NCBI GenBank assembly: GCA_000697055.1
Contig: JNDT01001338.1
Coordinates: 59,469-123,468, forward strand
Direction: 5' to 3'
Source: Saksenaea vasiformis B4078
Lineage: Eukaryota; Mucoromycota; Mucoromycetes; Mucorales; Saksenaeaceae
DNA length: 64,000 nucleotides
A model generated the notes under the pieces. The model was not told where the DNA came from. It did not search any database and saw only the letters and a list, made by a program, of their open reading frames with translations. The position numbers and the translations under genes were made by a program. This document shows positions 31,747 through 43,968 of the stretch, piece by piece (position 1 is the first letter of the stretch; the number at the start of each line of letters is the position of its first letter).

Positions 31747-34195
31747 TTATTGTTGTATACGTTTATAGGTCTGTGTGATTTTTCTGCTTCTTATATATGT
31801 GACGACACCTATGCAGGTAAGCACGGTCCAACAGAGATGGACCCTGACAAACTGCGGAAGCAAATTGGACTCCAGTGCCCTAAATTGTCATACATGTTAA
31901 ACCTTCGCTTCGATAACAAGTTTTTGCACTTACATTGACCATATTGTTCCACACATAGCGGGTCCAAGAGCGCTCATAACACCTGTACCGTCTATGTCAA
32001 GCGTATTAGAAAGAATACGGTATCTCACCAAAAGAATTGAACCTACACTTCGAGCCATCGATATCCACACCGAACTTATTGACATTTCCTGTTGCGTTAC
32101 TTATAAGTATTGTAGATCCCATCATGACCACCGTCTGGCACATCGTTTTCATGGATACGCTAACCAGTAATCCGACCCAGACCCAACAGTTGGTTTGCGT
32201 CTGTCCATGCCAATCGGGAACATGATAGAGGTACTGCACAAAACCTTGGGAAAAGTACAGAGGAATTGATAGAACCAATGCCCAGCGAAGCAACAATGTC
32301 GAGCCGAATATTTTGGCTGCAAAATGGAACATAATGAACTGCATGAGTAACGTAACAAGACCCTCCACCGATAACACATTGCCAATCTCATTGATGTTAA
32401 ATCCTAATCCGCCCGAAGTTCTGTCGCTTGCAGCCCATATTGCGAGCAGTTCTATAGGTAGTAAAGTTTAGGTTATAAGGCAAAAAGAAAGAACATTTGT
32501 ACCATCATAAAATGAATTTTGACCAGAGAATAGCCTATATGTTTGACAGATGACCAGCACAGTTGGTGTCACAACTTCGTGCAAAGCAGGAGGCCTGCTG
32601 TTAGAGGCATGGAACGTGTTGTAGTCGTTCTTCTGCAACAGGGAACCTGAAACGACGTTGCCGTTATGTGCCAAAAGGCACTGCCCCTCTTGAGCGGCAG
32701 AATCGAAGAGCCTGTGTGCGCCATGCGGGACATAATCCGAATGATTTTGCCCTTTCGGTAATTCGGAGCGTGATAAACCCTGTAGGTGATCTATCGCGGA
32801 ACATATGGAACCTTGCATTCGAGAAAATCTGAAATCCGAGGGGTATCTCGCATCGGGCGTTGTAGCATCCGGCATGCCTTGTTCTGCAGGCACCATGGAC
32901 CCCGAGAGACTTCGTGCCCAACCGAATGCGGAAAATGTGAGACCCGATAGGAAAATGGATGACTTCTCCACCTGCTCTGAGACAAAATCTTTGAAACTCG
33001 ATCCGTTGCGCGCTGTAGAAATTTGGGAAATTTGCTCCCCGTGTGGTTGGTAACCAGACGAGATTTGCTCTTCGTATGACAGAAGGTCTTTGTCCTCATA
33101 TAATACGAGTCCCATAAGGGATTCTTCGTCTAGTTTGTCGCCCAAAAGGCCTTGTTTTTCGCATGGTAAAAGGTCCGTTACACTTTGCTTTTCGTACGAT
33201 ACGAAATCAACAAGATTCTGATTTTCATACGATACAAAGCTGACAAGGTCCCGTCCCTCTTGGTCTTCTTTTCCGGGACTTTTTCTCGGTATTTCTTCCA
33301 TACACATTAAGATGGCAATCAAACTAAGCAGTGATATCATGGACGCGACCAGGCAAGGTAAAAGATAAGGATATTCAACGAACAGGTCGTATTTCCAGTC
33401 TTCGTCTTCAAAGACTGATGGATAATTTTGCACAGGATATGAAAGATAACCTTTGATTTCCATCGCATCAGAAATTTTTCCTCCTTGTGAATGTATATTT
33501 ACCTCCCAAAGTGCAGCCGGCAATCACACCAAAGCCTAATGTAGCCTGCACCACGGACGAGATGCGTATCGTCTGCGCTTCTGATTTTCCAGCCACATGT
33601 TCAGCCACCATGTTCTTTAACACGCTCATATTTCCATCCTACAAGACGGTGCACTTTTAGCAATAGCAAAAGGACGAGCACCGATCTAATTTACCAGTAG
33701 ACCAGATAAAAGTTTAATGGATAAGGCCCATATGTATGATTTTGATAAGCCAAATAGAACAATGCTCGTGGTAGTTGTGACCAATCCAAAAACGACGACT
33801 GACTTTCGTCCAATTCGATACGAAAGGAATTCCCATGTTATTCCTGATGGTCCAAAGTGGCATAAGCAATAATAATAAATTAAGAGGCCGGAAGTATACT
33901 TGCCTGACAAGAGCTGAGACACGGCAAAGCTGGTCGTTAGCAGACCAACGTAGTATCCTATATGCTCCTCGTTTCCCGCTTGGAAATCTCGGACCATCTA
34001 CCAACGGTTGGCGTTTCGATTGGATAGTGGAATACAACTTACAAAATAAATGAAGGGCATGTGGATACTGAAAGCGATTGACTCCTGCACAAGCATTTAG
34101 TTGCTGCTTCTAGAGCCATATGTTAAAATTACCACAAAACGGCACAGACAAATAAGAAAAAGCTGTAGCTTTGGCAAAGGCGTATTCTTTTCCAT
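31747..34195 (-). CDS. MFS transporter with very long central loop
   Basis: Major facilitator superfamily transporter of the ZIFL/YCR023C-like branch, probably in the vacuolar or plasma membrane; substrate unknown. Nine exons join in frame: 34195-34133, 34084-34043, 33997-33904, 33843-33695, 33638-33503, 33483 (or 33480)-32503, 32451-32071, 31982-31934 and 31879-31747 (about 675 aa). Family blocks are MVRDFQAGNEEHIGYYVGLL, VVFGLVTTTTSIVLFGLSKS, YLLPCLVASMISLLSLIAI, LLAIWAASDRTSGGLGFNIN, EIGNVLSVEGLVTLLMQF, NVNKFGVMSALGPA and the last helix LCWTVLTCIGVVTYI. The loop between helices 6 and 7 is about 240 residues and begins with degenerate VSYExQ repeats. Intron 3 is of the GC-AG type. The motif A region reads GITWEFLSYRIGRKSV, with Tyr where Asp is usual. 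Confidence 0.85.
33060..33270 (-). repeat. Degenerate coding repeat in the MFS loop
   Basis: The coding strand repeats a unit of about 45 bp giving FVSYENQNLVD, FVSYEKQSVTD, LLPCEKQGLLG and similar, with decay from the first to the last copy. It expands the cytosolic loop between transmembrane helices 6 and 7. Confidence 0.55.
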
Positions 34196-37100
34196 GACGA
34201 TGAATGCAACTGAAAGAAGAGCCCGAAATGGGCCTTTTTATATTTCAACGGTGGCAACTAAACTTTGACGCTACTTATGATATAACATCATCGCATCCAT
34301 CGCTGAGCCAACATAACTATCAATTAGCCAAAGCAATGGACAGAGCCACATTAGTTTTTCTGATGCGGCAAGCCATGTTTGGCAGGTGCACATACTTTGC
34401 GTCTTTTTTGGCATTAATGTTGACATGTGCCACCGAAACTTAACGGATGAGACGCTGTTTTAAGAAAGGGCGGAAGACTATGCATCATGACGACTTTAAT
34501 GTTTGTTTGCTAGTATCCAATAGCCGTACGTTATATACCGGTTGGCCAATCACAGGGTGTTGACCCCAGGCGCCACCCGATGGACGAATGACGTTCCCCC
34601 TATTCTGCTACATTAACTTTGAACGGAAACTATATTGAGGTAAATAAAGACGGATCCGATATAGCAATAAACAAATGCTCGATTTATTCATCACAATCGC
34701 ACTCCCTCATAACTGTTTGACGTCTTCAACAACCACGGCTTTGCACGGACTCCACTTTGTTTGCAGATTCTCAATTCGAATGAAAATGCGGGCCTGCTTG
34801 GGGATATTGCCTATATTAGCGTACGTTATTTCTATCATATCATGCACACCTCGTGTGCGTTGGTGAGACTTCATTATCCAATACCAAAAACATGGTTCCA
34901 GGTGTTGACATTTCTTGATAAAGGAGCGGTTTATCCTTTAAAGCCGTTCTTTAGCTAGGTGCAAATTCAAAGGATATACTTTGATTCTACAGGTGAATGA
35001 CGCTGGACTCGGGTTAGCCAGCGCGTGAAGGATTCAATGACGTTGAAGAACATGTTTCAGATGATTTCGTTAAAAGCAGTCCAGTAAACGTTGCCTTCTT
35101 CTTCTTTACCCTTTTCTTGTTTTCTTCGGTATGTACTGCTGCGGTAATTCAGTGGTGCGAAATAACCATATGATTGATAGATTGAGTTGATCGAGATGGG
35201 CTTTCATCCTGTAGCCCTCCCACTCGCTTTTTTTCTTTTTTTTTTTCCTTTTTCTCTTATTTTGTAAGTGATTTTGCGCCTGTGGGGAATCGAGATCTGC
35301 TTAGGTAAATCTATCCTTCTTCTCATAAGTGATATACCAACAACGCGTGTTTTATTTTTTTTTTTCTCAACGGAAAATTGATCTCATCAAAGCAGCTTCC
35401 TAATATCACCAAACAGTGCTAGTTTGGTACGAAACTACGCGTAAAATGCACGATTCGGACAAACCCAAACAGATAAGAAGCAGTGCAGCGTCTCAGTACG
35501 CCAACCAATGAATCAGTATTGGACATTCAGAGAAAGAGCGTAGAGGTGCACAATCAGTGAATTCGTTGGTATGTCATGAATATTCGCGATTTCCGTGACT
35601 AAGTTCAACGAACCAAACTCAGTTACGTTATCCAATAGTATAGTTTGCCTTTGGCTATTATTAAGACCATCGTTGCACTATCCATCAACAACTCCTTCTT
35701 CCAAATATTGATGTGCGTATTGCGGTAAACTGGTCGGATAAAATGCAACTGGATTCTTTCAATTAATCTCTGAATTACAGGGACACTTGCTCTATTATGT
35801 ACGAAGATACAAAAAGAGATATTATACAATGTTAGCGTCCCGATCTTATTCTTTTTAGCAAGGATGGTCGAGAAATCGGGAACAGTGAGATAGATCCATT
35901 CAATTTGGATTGCGCGTTAATGGAAGAAATTTATGCTTGCGCCACGGAGACGTCCAAAAAGCAGTTGCACCAAAGAATCGTAAAATCAAGGACAACGAGA
36001 GAACACGGAACAGATTTCTTAGGAACCGTATCTTATACAACTGCAAGCCCGCCGAAACCACCCTAGACCTTCTTGATTTCCGAGCCGGGAAATTTGTATG
36101 GCTCTAAATTTTGGTATGGCTCCTAATAAACATGGACAAAGAACATTTGGTGTAGCAATCTCTGGTAAATGGGACAATTTCTGAGAACAATAATTTAGTT
36201 ATTAACATTTCTTAATAGGGCGCTCGGTCACTTTGTGTACGATAGAATACAGCAGAAGGAAATATCATTTTTCAAAGATTGGTGTTTTCACGCTGCCCCC
36301 GCTCCACGACACTTAAACGTCGATGGACTGTGCGAAAGAGAGTTTCTTCGCGTTTAAAGTACATTTCTTGTTAATTACATGACCGTTTGCACGTCAAGCG
36401 CTAACCATGTATTGTTTAGGACCGCATGATCCACAGCTTGCCGACGGATGACGAGACGAGAAAGCCGTACTTGGCCGCTGTCATTCAAAGACATGAAACC
36501 GACCGTTAGCTTCCTGCGCTATTGCGGTCGATATAAAATTTTTTCCTACCATACACATCCTCTGTCCTCCGACTTCTGCATGTCGTTTAACTTCTGCAAT
36601 AAAATTTATCTAGTGTTAGCGAGCATTACTATTTGACACATTCGTTACAAGCGTCGGCTGTCCTAGATCCACGCAAAGGCTGCGCACCGACTCAAACCGA
36701 GCAGATAATTCATTTTTGGAAATGCACGAACCTTTCGTCAAAGAGCTGTGCCAATATTCTCCAAATATTAAAATACTATGAATCGTGATCATTCTCCACA
36801 CGCCTTGTGCTGTGGGATAATGTCGCATGCAATCCTGACATCATAACAGCGTGTAACGAACCCCACATGTTACACAGAATAATCCAAATGGGAAGTGGTC
36901 TGCTTCGCCTCACTCTTAACCAAACAAAGTTGAGTACGATAAACAATGGAAACTTCTCAAAGAGCGATGTTGCATTTTAGGGAGATCTACAGTACAATTT
37001 GTACAGATAACTACCAGGTAATAGTGGTATTTATGTCTAAAAAGTAACGCATTTGTACGTTCACAAACGACGAGTGATACAGGAACTCTTATTAGTATGG

Positions 37101-37248
37101 ATGGGATTACAGCTTAATTCTCCGAGGGAACAAGAGCGGCTTACGCGTACCATACTAGGACGCGTCATCCAAAACGTCTTGGCTTACGCGTTCACCGGAG
37201 CAACGAATATAAAAGCCATGAAGAAAGAGATGTGCATTTGCCTACAAG
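34196..37248. other. 3 kb gene-poor region
   Basis: Only short frames without domains are present. T-rich tracts occur at about 35230-35260 and 35350-35365. One copy of a short dispersed repeat (family B) lies at about 36046-36130. The left end is the MFS promoter and the right end the GST promoter. No gene recognised. Confidence 0.45.
36046..36130 (+). repeat. Dispersed repeat family B, copy 1
   Basis: It shares CCGAAACCACC, about 14 variable bases, then TTGATTTCCGAGCCGG and GAAATTTG with the copy at about 42808-42870. The pair is about 80% alike over some 50 bp. GGTATGGCTCC-type words flank both copies, though in opposite orientation. Confidence 0.5.
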
Positions 37249-38088
37249 ATGTTCCCCAAAGTAACTTTGCACTATTTCCGCGTGCCTGGAAAGCGTGAGT
37301 TAAATGGTCAATTTAATCTGTTTTTATTTACATAACAAATCTAGGCTCCACCATTGCCCGTGGTGAAAACATAAAATTACTCCTGGAAGATGCCGGTATT
37401 GAACATGAATACGTTCGTCATACTCTGGACAAAGATACATGGCCAGCCAAGAAGCAAGCCCTGAAGGACCTGGGCTATCATGCAGCTACACTACCATACG
37501 TTGAAGTTGATGGCAAGATATTCGGACAGACTGTCCCAATTATGCGTTATCTCAGCTCCAAGCTTGGTTAGTATTACCTCTTCTATGCGTGTTGGTCATT
37601 AACCATTACGTCTTTTTGCGTCTAGGCAAGTATTTGGCAAGCAATCCCGAAGATGCTCAGTATATTGATGCCTTATCTGATATCTCTTACGATTGGCACA
37701 AAAAAATCAACCAAACCTATTTTGCTTCACCGGTAAGCAATTAGTACTGTTTATCCTCGTTAGTTTTGACAAAGAAACATTAGGAGGTCCGCAAGGCACA
37801 TGAAATGAAGGAAATGATTATGTATTTAGACATGTTCGAGAATATCTACGCTGAGAGAAAAGGGCCGTACATTTTGGGTGAAGAGGTAATTCGCTTTTCC
37901 AGAAGCAAAGGCTTACGATCAACCTTTTTTTTCAGATTACGTATACCGATTTTTTGATCTATCACTTGATTGACGACGAAGAACAAACCAAGAAACTGGA
38001 CGCTTATCCCAACTTGAACAAATTTGTCAGAGCGTTTGAAGAGAGAAGCAATATCAAAAAGTATTTAGCCACTTTGGAACAAGATTAG
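37249..38088 (+). CDS. Glutathione S-transferase (sigma-like)
   Basis: Conjugates glutathione to electrophiles or isomerises substrates in the cytosol. Five exons join in frame: 37249-37294, 37345-37566, 37626-37732, 37784-37885 and 37936-38088 (209 aa, the usual length). The thioredoxin-fold N-domain starts KVTLHYFRVPGKRSTIARGE, with Tyr in the usual GST active-site position, and contains the cis-Pro/SNAIL-like segment LPYVEVDGKIFGQTVPIMRY. The helical C-domain has KGPYILGEEITYTDFLIYHL and ends YLATLEQD. Similar proteins in Mucorales are annotated as sigma-class-like GSTs, so the class is inferred. The upstream frame 37053-37298 overlaps the first exon in another frame and is a shadow. Confidence 0.9.
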
Positions 38089-40794
38089 ATGGACAAACTG
38101 CTCCTCTCTACAATGACAAATAGACTTTCATAAACCGCAAGAAATAGTACATGGAGAAGACCCTCACTCCTAAATACAGCTTTTGTTGAAACAGTTTGAA
38201 TCACAAGTCATTTTCTATATCATTAAGTTATTGTTGTCAAACATGCGCCATTTATTTCTCTGCCATTCCAAACGTGGGTAGCTTCGATTCCAATATGTTT
38301 ACATGGTATTTTGGTTTTCAAATGCATCTTGTAGTTTAGTACTTCCAAATATGGAAGATATAAGCTCAGATAGGTGGAGCGTTCGGTCAAAGCATTCACA
38401 GTTTAATAGACAGTACGGATACACATCGTCGATGCTAGTATATCACGTATATAAGACGATTTGCAATTTGTAGAAAGACAGCATGTTTATGAATGTTAAA
38501 TGCATTGTTACTGGAACAGAGGATCTCAGTTTGCGTCTACAGAAATTTCAACAACGAAGTCCGAAAAATGACGTCTATAATGTAGGTGAGCTCCGGAAAC
38601 CTTTTTCTCTTTCTCTAGCAATCCCGTCAAGTAACCATAATAGACAGCCTCATGCAGATTATACAGTGCCAGAATGCGTGGCGAAGTAACCATACCTAGC
38701 CTGTATTATGCGCCTAATAAATCTTCAGCTCTTTAATCCGGTAAAGTGGAATGCTTCACACGTTAGAAGCACTGCAGATATCTATGTCATTTACTATGCA
38801 TATTTCGACTTTGTGATACATGCAGTCGATGAGATCCAAGCTATCGGGAGCTGTCGGACACGAATCGAAATACGACAAAGATGCAAGAAATTAGAGCTGC
38901 CGTGGCAAATGGTAAAATTCATACTGGAAAGCTTGGGTGTCACTCTACTTCATTCCGCAACGCAATATACACAATGCCACACCCTGCCGATGGTAGTTAT
39001 AAATCAAAGCATTTTAATGCCTTTCTCCATAAACAAAAAGGCTACTAAATCGAGTGTTCTTGCCGATAATAATCAGGTCATTCTCCTCTATATATAGTAG
39101 ATGATCTCCTTGATGACATTAGTGTTTTGCTTGGATACCAGTTTGGCAACAATGGTAACCCAGGTGCTCCAGTCAGCTAAGAACAAGTTCACGAATTTTT
39201 GGATAACACGGTAGATATTGTCTATGTATACACGTCTGCGTTTTGTCGATCTCCGAGGTGACCCTAATATGACCGAAGAGCGGCTAATTGCTGCTACACT
39301 TTACTAGCTATATGTCAGTGATCCCATTATTCGCACGTCAGTCGCCACGATACGCTTATCTCTTTTCCTTTTTTTTTTGCAATTAGGTACATCATATCTT
39401 CTTGACAGTTATACGTAATATACTCGGATTGGTTTGTCTTTTTTGATGGACCAAGTGGTCTAAAAATTGCGTCCTTTTCTTTTACAACTTGTGGTAACTT
39501 TTCTCCAGCTTCATCGTTACATCTTTGTGATCCTGGCGAGACACACAAGCCGTTGCAGAGAGCTGGCCACTCTCTGCTAGCGACACCGGCAAATGAGACC
39601 TTGATATATCTCCCTTTTATCTTCGCTTTTCGTCTATTTTGTTCATTTTCAGTTGCATGACGTGCTGATTACTATTATTGATCCTCCGTATGGCAAAGTA
39701 ATCTCAAATGGAAACGCATCGACTCGGAAGAAATGGAAGGCTATCTAACCGTACGATTCCCCTATGTTCAAGCATGAACTCAGAAGCATTAAGCATGCCA
39801 TACCATACCATACTTTCAGTAAAATTAGACTTTACGACAACAGACCTTGATGACCAACGTCATATCAAAGTAAAGCGCGTAAATCTTTGAGAAGAGTATG
39901 CACACGACATTTCCCAAATGAAACATGTAATAAAAGCGGTAGAACCGCACCTTGTGATGAAGCCATCAACCTTAGATCGAAATAGATTTTGACTCATTTG
40001 CTTGGAATATCTTTGAGTGGACGCATGATTATCACTAGTTGGTACAAGCATCGACTATTGCGGCAAGTAACCATCTTAAAATGAAGACGTATATTCTTAA
40101 GCAATCCGAGACCATCGGACACAGATCTAAATACAATAAACTGATGACAAATTAACCAGTCAATGTACTTGTTTCTAGACAATTTAGTTGTCTTACAGTC
40201 TAAAAAGCAGGCAACAACGGGTAGTTGGTAGGTCTTTCTTGCACCGGATGCTCCACTTCTCGGAAGTTTCGCTTCCTCCTCGGTCATACGAGCCACAGAG
40301 TACCCTTCGGGGGGGTTAAGTGAAAGATATCAACGTATTATTTCATTTACCAAGTATGAAATATGTTTTACGCTGCCTCAATAAACCCCCGTCCATGGAA
40401 GGACCAAGTTCATGTAAGTTAAGAGATGATCTTGTGCCATAATCGATATACTCAATACGTATTTTTTATTTCCTTTTCAGAATAAATTGCTTCTTTCTGG
40501 ACGCAAGGCTCATTTAGAGCAGAGTAAATCATACTTTTAAATGAGCAGTAATAAAGCATTAGAACGTAACACATAGGCAAACTCGCCATACCAGCGGGCT
40601 CCGAATTTTAACAGTATTTACCATCGCATTATGCCTCCAGCCCAAAAGATTCGATCATCTGTCTAATCGATCTTGACATTTGGACAACAAATGTAAGCCG
40701 TTCATAAAGAAATAAAAATTAAATTCAACTAATTTACATGGAAGATTCAGTTTCCGACATTAGGCCCATCTCTCTTTAGCCAAGCGTATCGTGG
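38089..40794. other. 2.7 kb gene-poor region with one repeat copy
   Basis: There are several open frames (for example 38708-39097 on +), none with a recognisable domain. A family A repeat copy lies at about 40260-40580. No gene recognised. Confidence 0.45.
40260..40580 (+). repeat. Dispersed repeat family A, copy 3
   Basis: It starts around GGGGTTAAGTGAAA, passes through TATGTTTTACGCTGC and CAATAAAC, and ends with GGACGCAAGGCTCATTTAGA and an AT-rich tail. The same order and spacing occur in copy 1 at 43538-43800. Confidence 0.6.
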
Positions 40795-41061
40795 TTATTC
40801 CATTATCGAGATCACAGTCTGCCTATGTTTACCGTCGTTGGTGTCCTTAAATTCTGGGAAGGATACATATATCCTTTGAAATTCCGAAAGGTGGTTGAGC
40901 ATCGCAGAATCCGCGGTGGTGTTGATCGTGTTTTCTTTGCGAAAGCCCCACATCTTGATAAAATCTGTCCAAAGATCGGCAATCCTTACTGTATTCCAAA
41001 GCATCTTCCCATAAAGAAAAAGGGTAAAGTAAAGAGAAGAAGAAGAAATCACAAGAATTGA
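40795..41061 (+). CDS. Short hypothetical reading frame, basic C-terminus
   Basis: A frame open from about 40795 with Met at 40825 runs to a stop at 41061. The protein looks coding-like: VGVLKFWEGYIYPLKFRKVV, HRRIRGGVDRVFFAKAPHLD, NPYCIPKHLP and a basic end KKKGKVKRRRRNHKN. No family is recognised, no upstream exon could be fixed, and a minus-strand frame of similar length overlaps it. It could be a fragment of a mobile element or of a decayed gene. It faces the NDUFA6 gene tail to tail. Confidence 0.25.
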   Translation, partial: LFHYRDHSLPMFTVVGVLKFWEGYIYPLKFRKVVEHRRIRGGVDRVFFAKAPHLDKICPKIGNPYCIPKHLPIKKKGKVKRRRRNHKN

Positions 41062-41125
41062 AGGACACAAACCCCTTCTTTTTCGAACAAGTATTTTCTC
41101 ACTGTTTCCGTTTTATTAATCCCTT

Positions 41126-41554
41126 CTACGATCTTCCTTCATAGAACTTTTCGAGGAACGTGGTAGGCTTTGGCGGAGCTTCATCTTTAGCAAAGTAGTT
41201 CATAATATGGTTTGTTTGTTTCCACACGTTCATCGTTTCCTGATATTCCATTTGTCCTTTCGCTAACAAAACATCCTTGACGCTCAGATCTTCGACGTAA
41301 CGATGTTGTTCAAATTGTTCACGAATTTTGGCGCGTAGAGCAGCAGAAGGAAGATCGAGTTCGTATAATCTAACAATCTCCGGCACCTTTGCCACGAAAT
41401 GGTGATTTTAGAATTACACATGCCTTGACGGGACAGTGCTTACCGATTTTTGCCATTTTCTATACAAGGACAAGGCACGAAGTCTGGCTTCGCTAGCCGA
41501 TTTGGACGTAGCCGTTGTCACGGCGAAGTTGGAAACACCAAAAACGGCAGACAT
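41126..41554 (-). CDS. NDUFA6: NADH dehydrogenase (complex I) LYR subunit NDUFA6/B14
   Basis: Accessory subunit of mitochondrial complex I that binds the acyl carrier protein through its LYR motif. Two exons (41554-41444 and 41386-41126) give 123 aa. Exon 1 encodes MSAVFGVSNFAVTTATSKSA followed by the LYR segment LRALSLYRKWQKS. Exon 2 has VPEIVRLYELDLP, IREQFEQHRYVEDL, QMEYQETMNVWKQ and ends FLEKFYEGRS. Length and motif order are typical of the fungal NB4M/NDUFA6 family. The start at 41554 is the only in-frame Met before the LYR region. Presence of complex I argues against a fermentative yeast that has lost it. Confidence 0.93.
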
Positions 41555-42807
41555 GGTTTCGAAAGAGTGAGGGGAGTTTTGTTCGATGTTTTTTCACGCG
41601 AGACGAAATTTCGGGCTGCCATGAGTTGGGTTGAGTTTCGCTACCTCCCATTGGCGCACCCAGCAAATGACGTCAATAAAATCAACCAATCATGTAATCC
41701 CTTACCTCACAGGTGCCTTAGCACTGCCTCGATTTCGCAAGAGGACAAAACCCGGGCCTAACAAAGAGGCTGGATGGCAGCTCTCTAACCGCCTTACCGC
41801 TTGATAAGTGGATAAATAAAAAAACCTTAACCAGGACTTCGATTGCCATATACCGGGTGACCATCGCTGTGAACTACAAAGAGTTCCTGCAGATGCAATC
41901 GCCCAAGAGTATATAAAAAACAATTAAATATTTGTTAAACATGATGGTAAAACTTACCAAAGGAGAACTGGTTAAGGCACACCGCTTCCGAGACTCGCAC
42001 CTAACTATGTGGTCTCATTTTAGTAGATCATCTCCGCAGCGGTGCAAAAGGAGTCTAAAGAAAATAGCTGTGGTTAATTGTTTCTTCAGATAAGAAAAAT
42101 ACATTCCTTTCGAGCTGTCGTTGGATCGCTGCATGAAATAAGCAATCCCGAGTCACTTGAAAAAGAAGAAGTACTTGATCTTGTGCCACATGGAAGAGAG
42201 TAAAGTAATCTACTTTTTCAAGTTGATTGGAGTTTATTATAAACATAAACAGATTACCAAGCTTGACACCATCCCTAGTTCGCCTTTTTGCGGAAATGTC
42301 ACCATCAGAAGATATGCTTTCTTTTTTTTAGATCTTTCTGCACTCTGCATCAAAAATCAATGTGGGAACCACCAATAAATCACGAGATAAAAACATGAAA
42401 GACAGAAAGAAAGAGAAGTGACGACGAATGGATTAAAAAGAAAATCCTTTAAAATGTCACCTTCCTGATCTTTCATTATCATACCTTTACGGCTGCTGTA
42501 CATAGTACGTACATAAATCGCAGATCCGCACTCCTTGTCAGATGAACTACTTCACTTAAGCCTTAAACTACGTCATTTTGGGGTGTGGGGTGCGCCAGTG
42601 GGGTGCGCGTAGCCAAACTCCAACCAACCAGCGACCCAGCTATTCGTTCGTGTTTGATGCAGGAAAAGGCGATAATGGAAGGGTTATTGGTAGCTATGGT
42701 TGCTGTAAACGTTTGGACCTTTTTCCTTTCGCTGTATTAATTGACCGGATCTCTTGGGAGCCATACCTAATCCGACCCGCACCTCTTTTGGAGCCATATC
42801 TTGCACA

Positions 42808-42880
42808 ACCACACACACCGAAACCACCTTCAACGTTATTGATTTCCGAGCCGGAAAATTTGGTATATTTTCTAAAAAAA
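42808..42880 (+). repeat. Dispersed repeat family B, copy 2
   Basis: CCGAAACCACC, then TTGATTTCCGAGCCGG and AAAATTTGGTAT, matches copy 1 at 36046. Just upstream the word GGAGCCATA occurs twice, about 30 bp apart. Confidence 0.5.
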
Positions 42881-43014
42881 AATAAAAAAAAATAGGAGAG
42901 AAGATCAATGATTAACTGTCTGTAGTGGAAATCAACTCACTAGAAATACTAGATGTGGAATAAACGTTAGCGTCAACTAGATGTCCTTTTACGCTCAAGT
43001 CGAGCGCATTTTGC

Positions 43015-43800
43015 ATTTTTGTGTTAATCTAAGGAATAGTTTGCGCCTGAGTGATCTGAGCCTTACATTGGAGTATTCGCTGTATCAGTGATGGGTTCTT
43101 CGGTGTCCCTTCGGAAGCAGCAAAAATGTCTCAAGAAAAGGACATGCTCCACCCAAAATGATCCATACTTAAAGGGACGCATGAAATTTCCCTTTTCTTT
43201 TCTGTTTGGCTTTGTTCCTTCACAAAAACGACCCGTAAGGATGTCATTTCTTTATTACATATACAAGATTATTCATGTCTGTCGTTTAAGCTGCATGACC
43301 GCTGTCCCAAACCGTCTTGACCGTGTTGGTGCTTTACGCCCTTTACTCAAGTAAGTAACTGTTGTCACACATTCAGGAACGCTCATTTCATCAATAGATT
43401 GCCAGACGTTGTATCGCTTCAAGTCCACTGGAGACCGTTCAGAAAATGGCTGCTCCAATGCCATCGGGTTTTCCCCACCTCACGCCGTCGCCATCGCTTC
43501 AGGTAGCGGGGCAGACCGCCACAGTTGTGTGACCATACTTTGGGGGTTAAGTGAAATGACATTAAAGCGTCTCTCATTTACTAACCTAGAATTATGTTTT
43601 ATGCTGCTCAAATAAACTTTGCGTCCATTACAGAGATCAGATTCACGTCAGTTGATTCATCTTCTGACGTAAAATTGATGTGCTAACGACCGCCTATCCA
43701 ATTCTTCTTTAGCAGAAACTTGGCTTTTCAGAGACGCAAGATTTACTTAGAGAAGCGTAAAAGATAATTCAATAAACAGCATTTAGAGTAATGTTCATAA
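43015..43800 (+). repeat. Dispersed repeat family A, copy 1 (longest)
   Basis: The left half aligns with 45855-46165: AAGGAATA, TTACATTGGAGTA, TTTCGGAAGCAG-like CTTCGGAAGCAG, AAAGGGACGCATGAA, TCACAAAAACG and GCATGACCGCTGTCCC in the same order. The right half aligns with 40260-40580 and ends TCAGAGACGCAAGATTTACT. No long open frame runs through it. Confidence 0.65.
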
Positions 43801-43968
43801 GCAGCATAGAGTATCAGAAAACACGGGAAGATTTTCTCTCTCTTTTGATTGGAGGCTGTTGTCGTTACATTGTCGCACAACCCCGACCCGTTTCCTGGTA
43901 AAGAGGAAGGGATCAACATCACAAGGTCAGAGACACAACATACACGTCAAATAAAATTTTTACAATTT

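Larger units (their letters stand above)
41555..43968. other. 2.4 kb gene-poor region with repeats
   Basis: It contains a family B repeat (about 42808-42880) and the longest family A copy (about 43015-43800). Plus-strand frames at 41450-41761 and 42578-42895 lack domains. The left end is the NDUFA6 promoter. No gene recognised. Confidence 0.45.

Noticed and set aside
41955..42015. tRNA-like string (TGGTTAAGGC ... CGAGACTCGCACC)
   Set aside because: An A-box-like word is present but no GGTTCRA-type T arm or closing acceptor stem could be folded around it.
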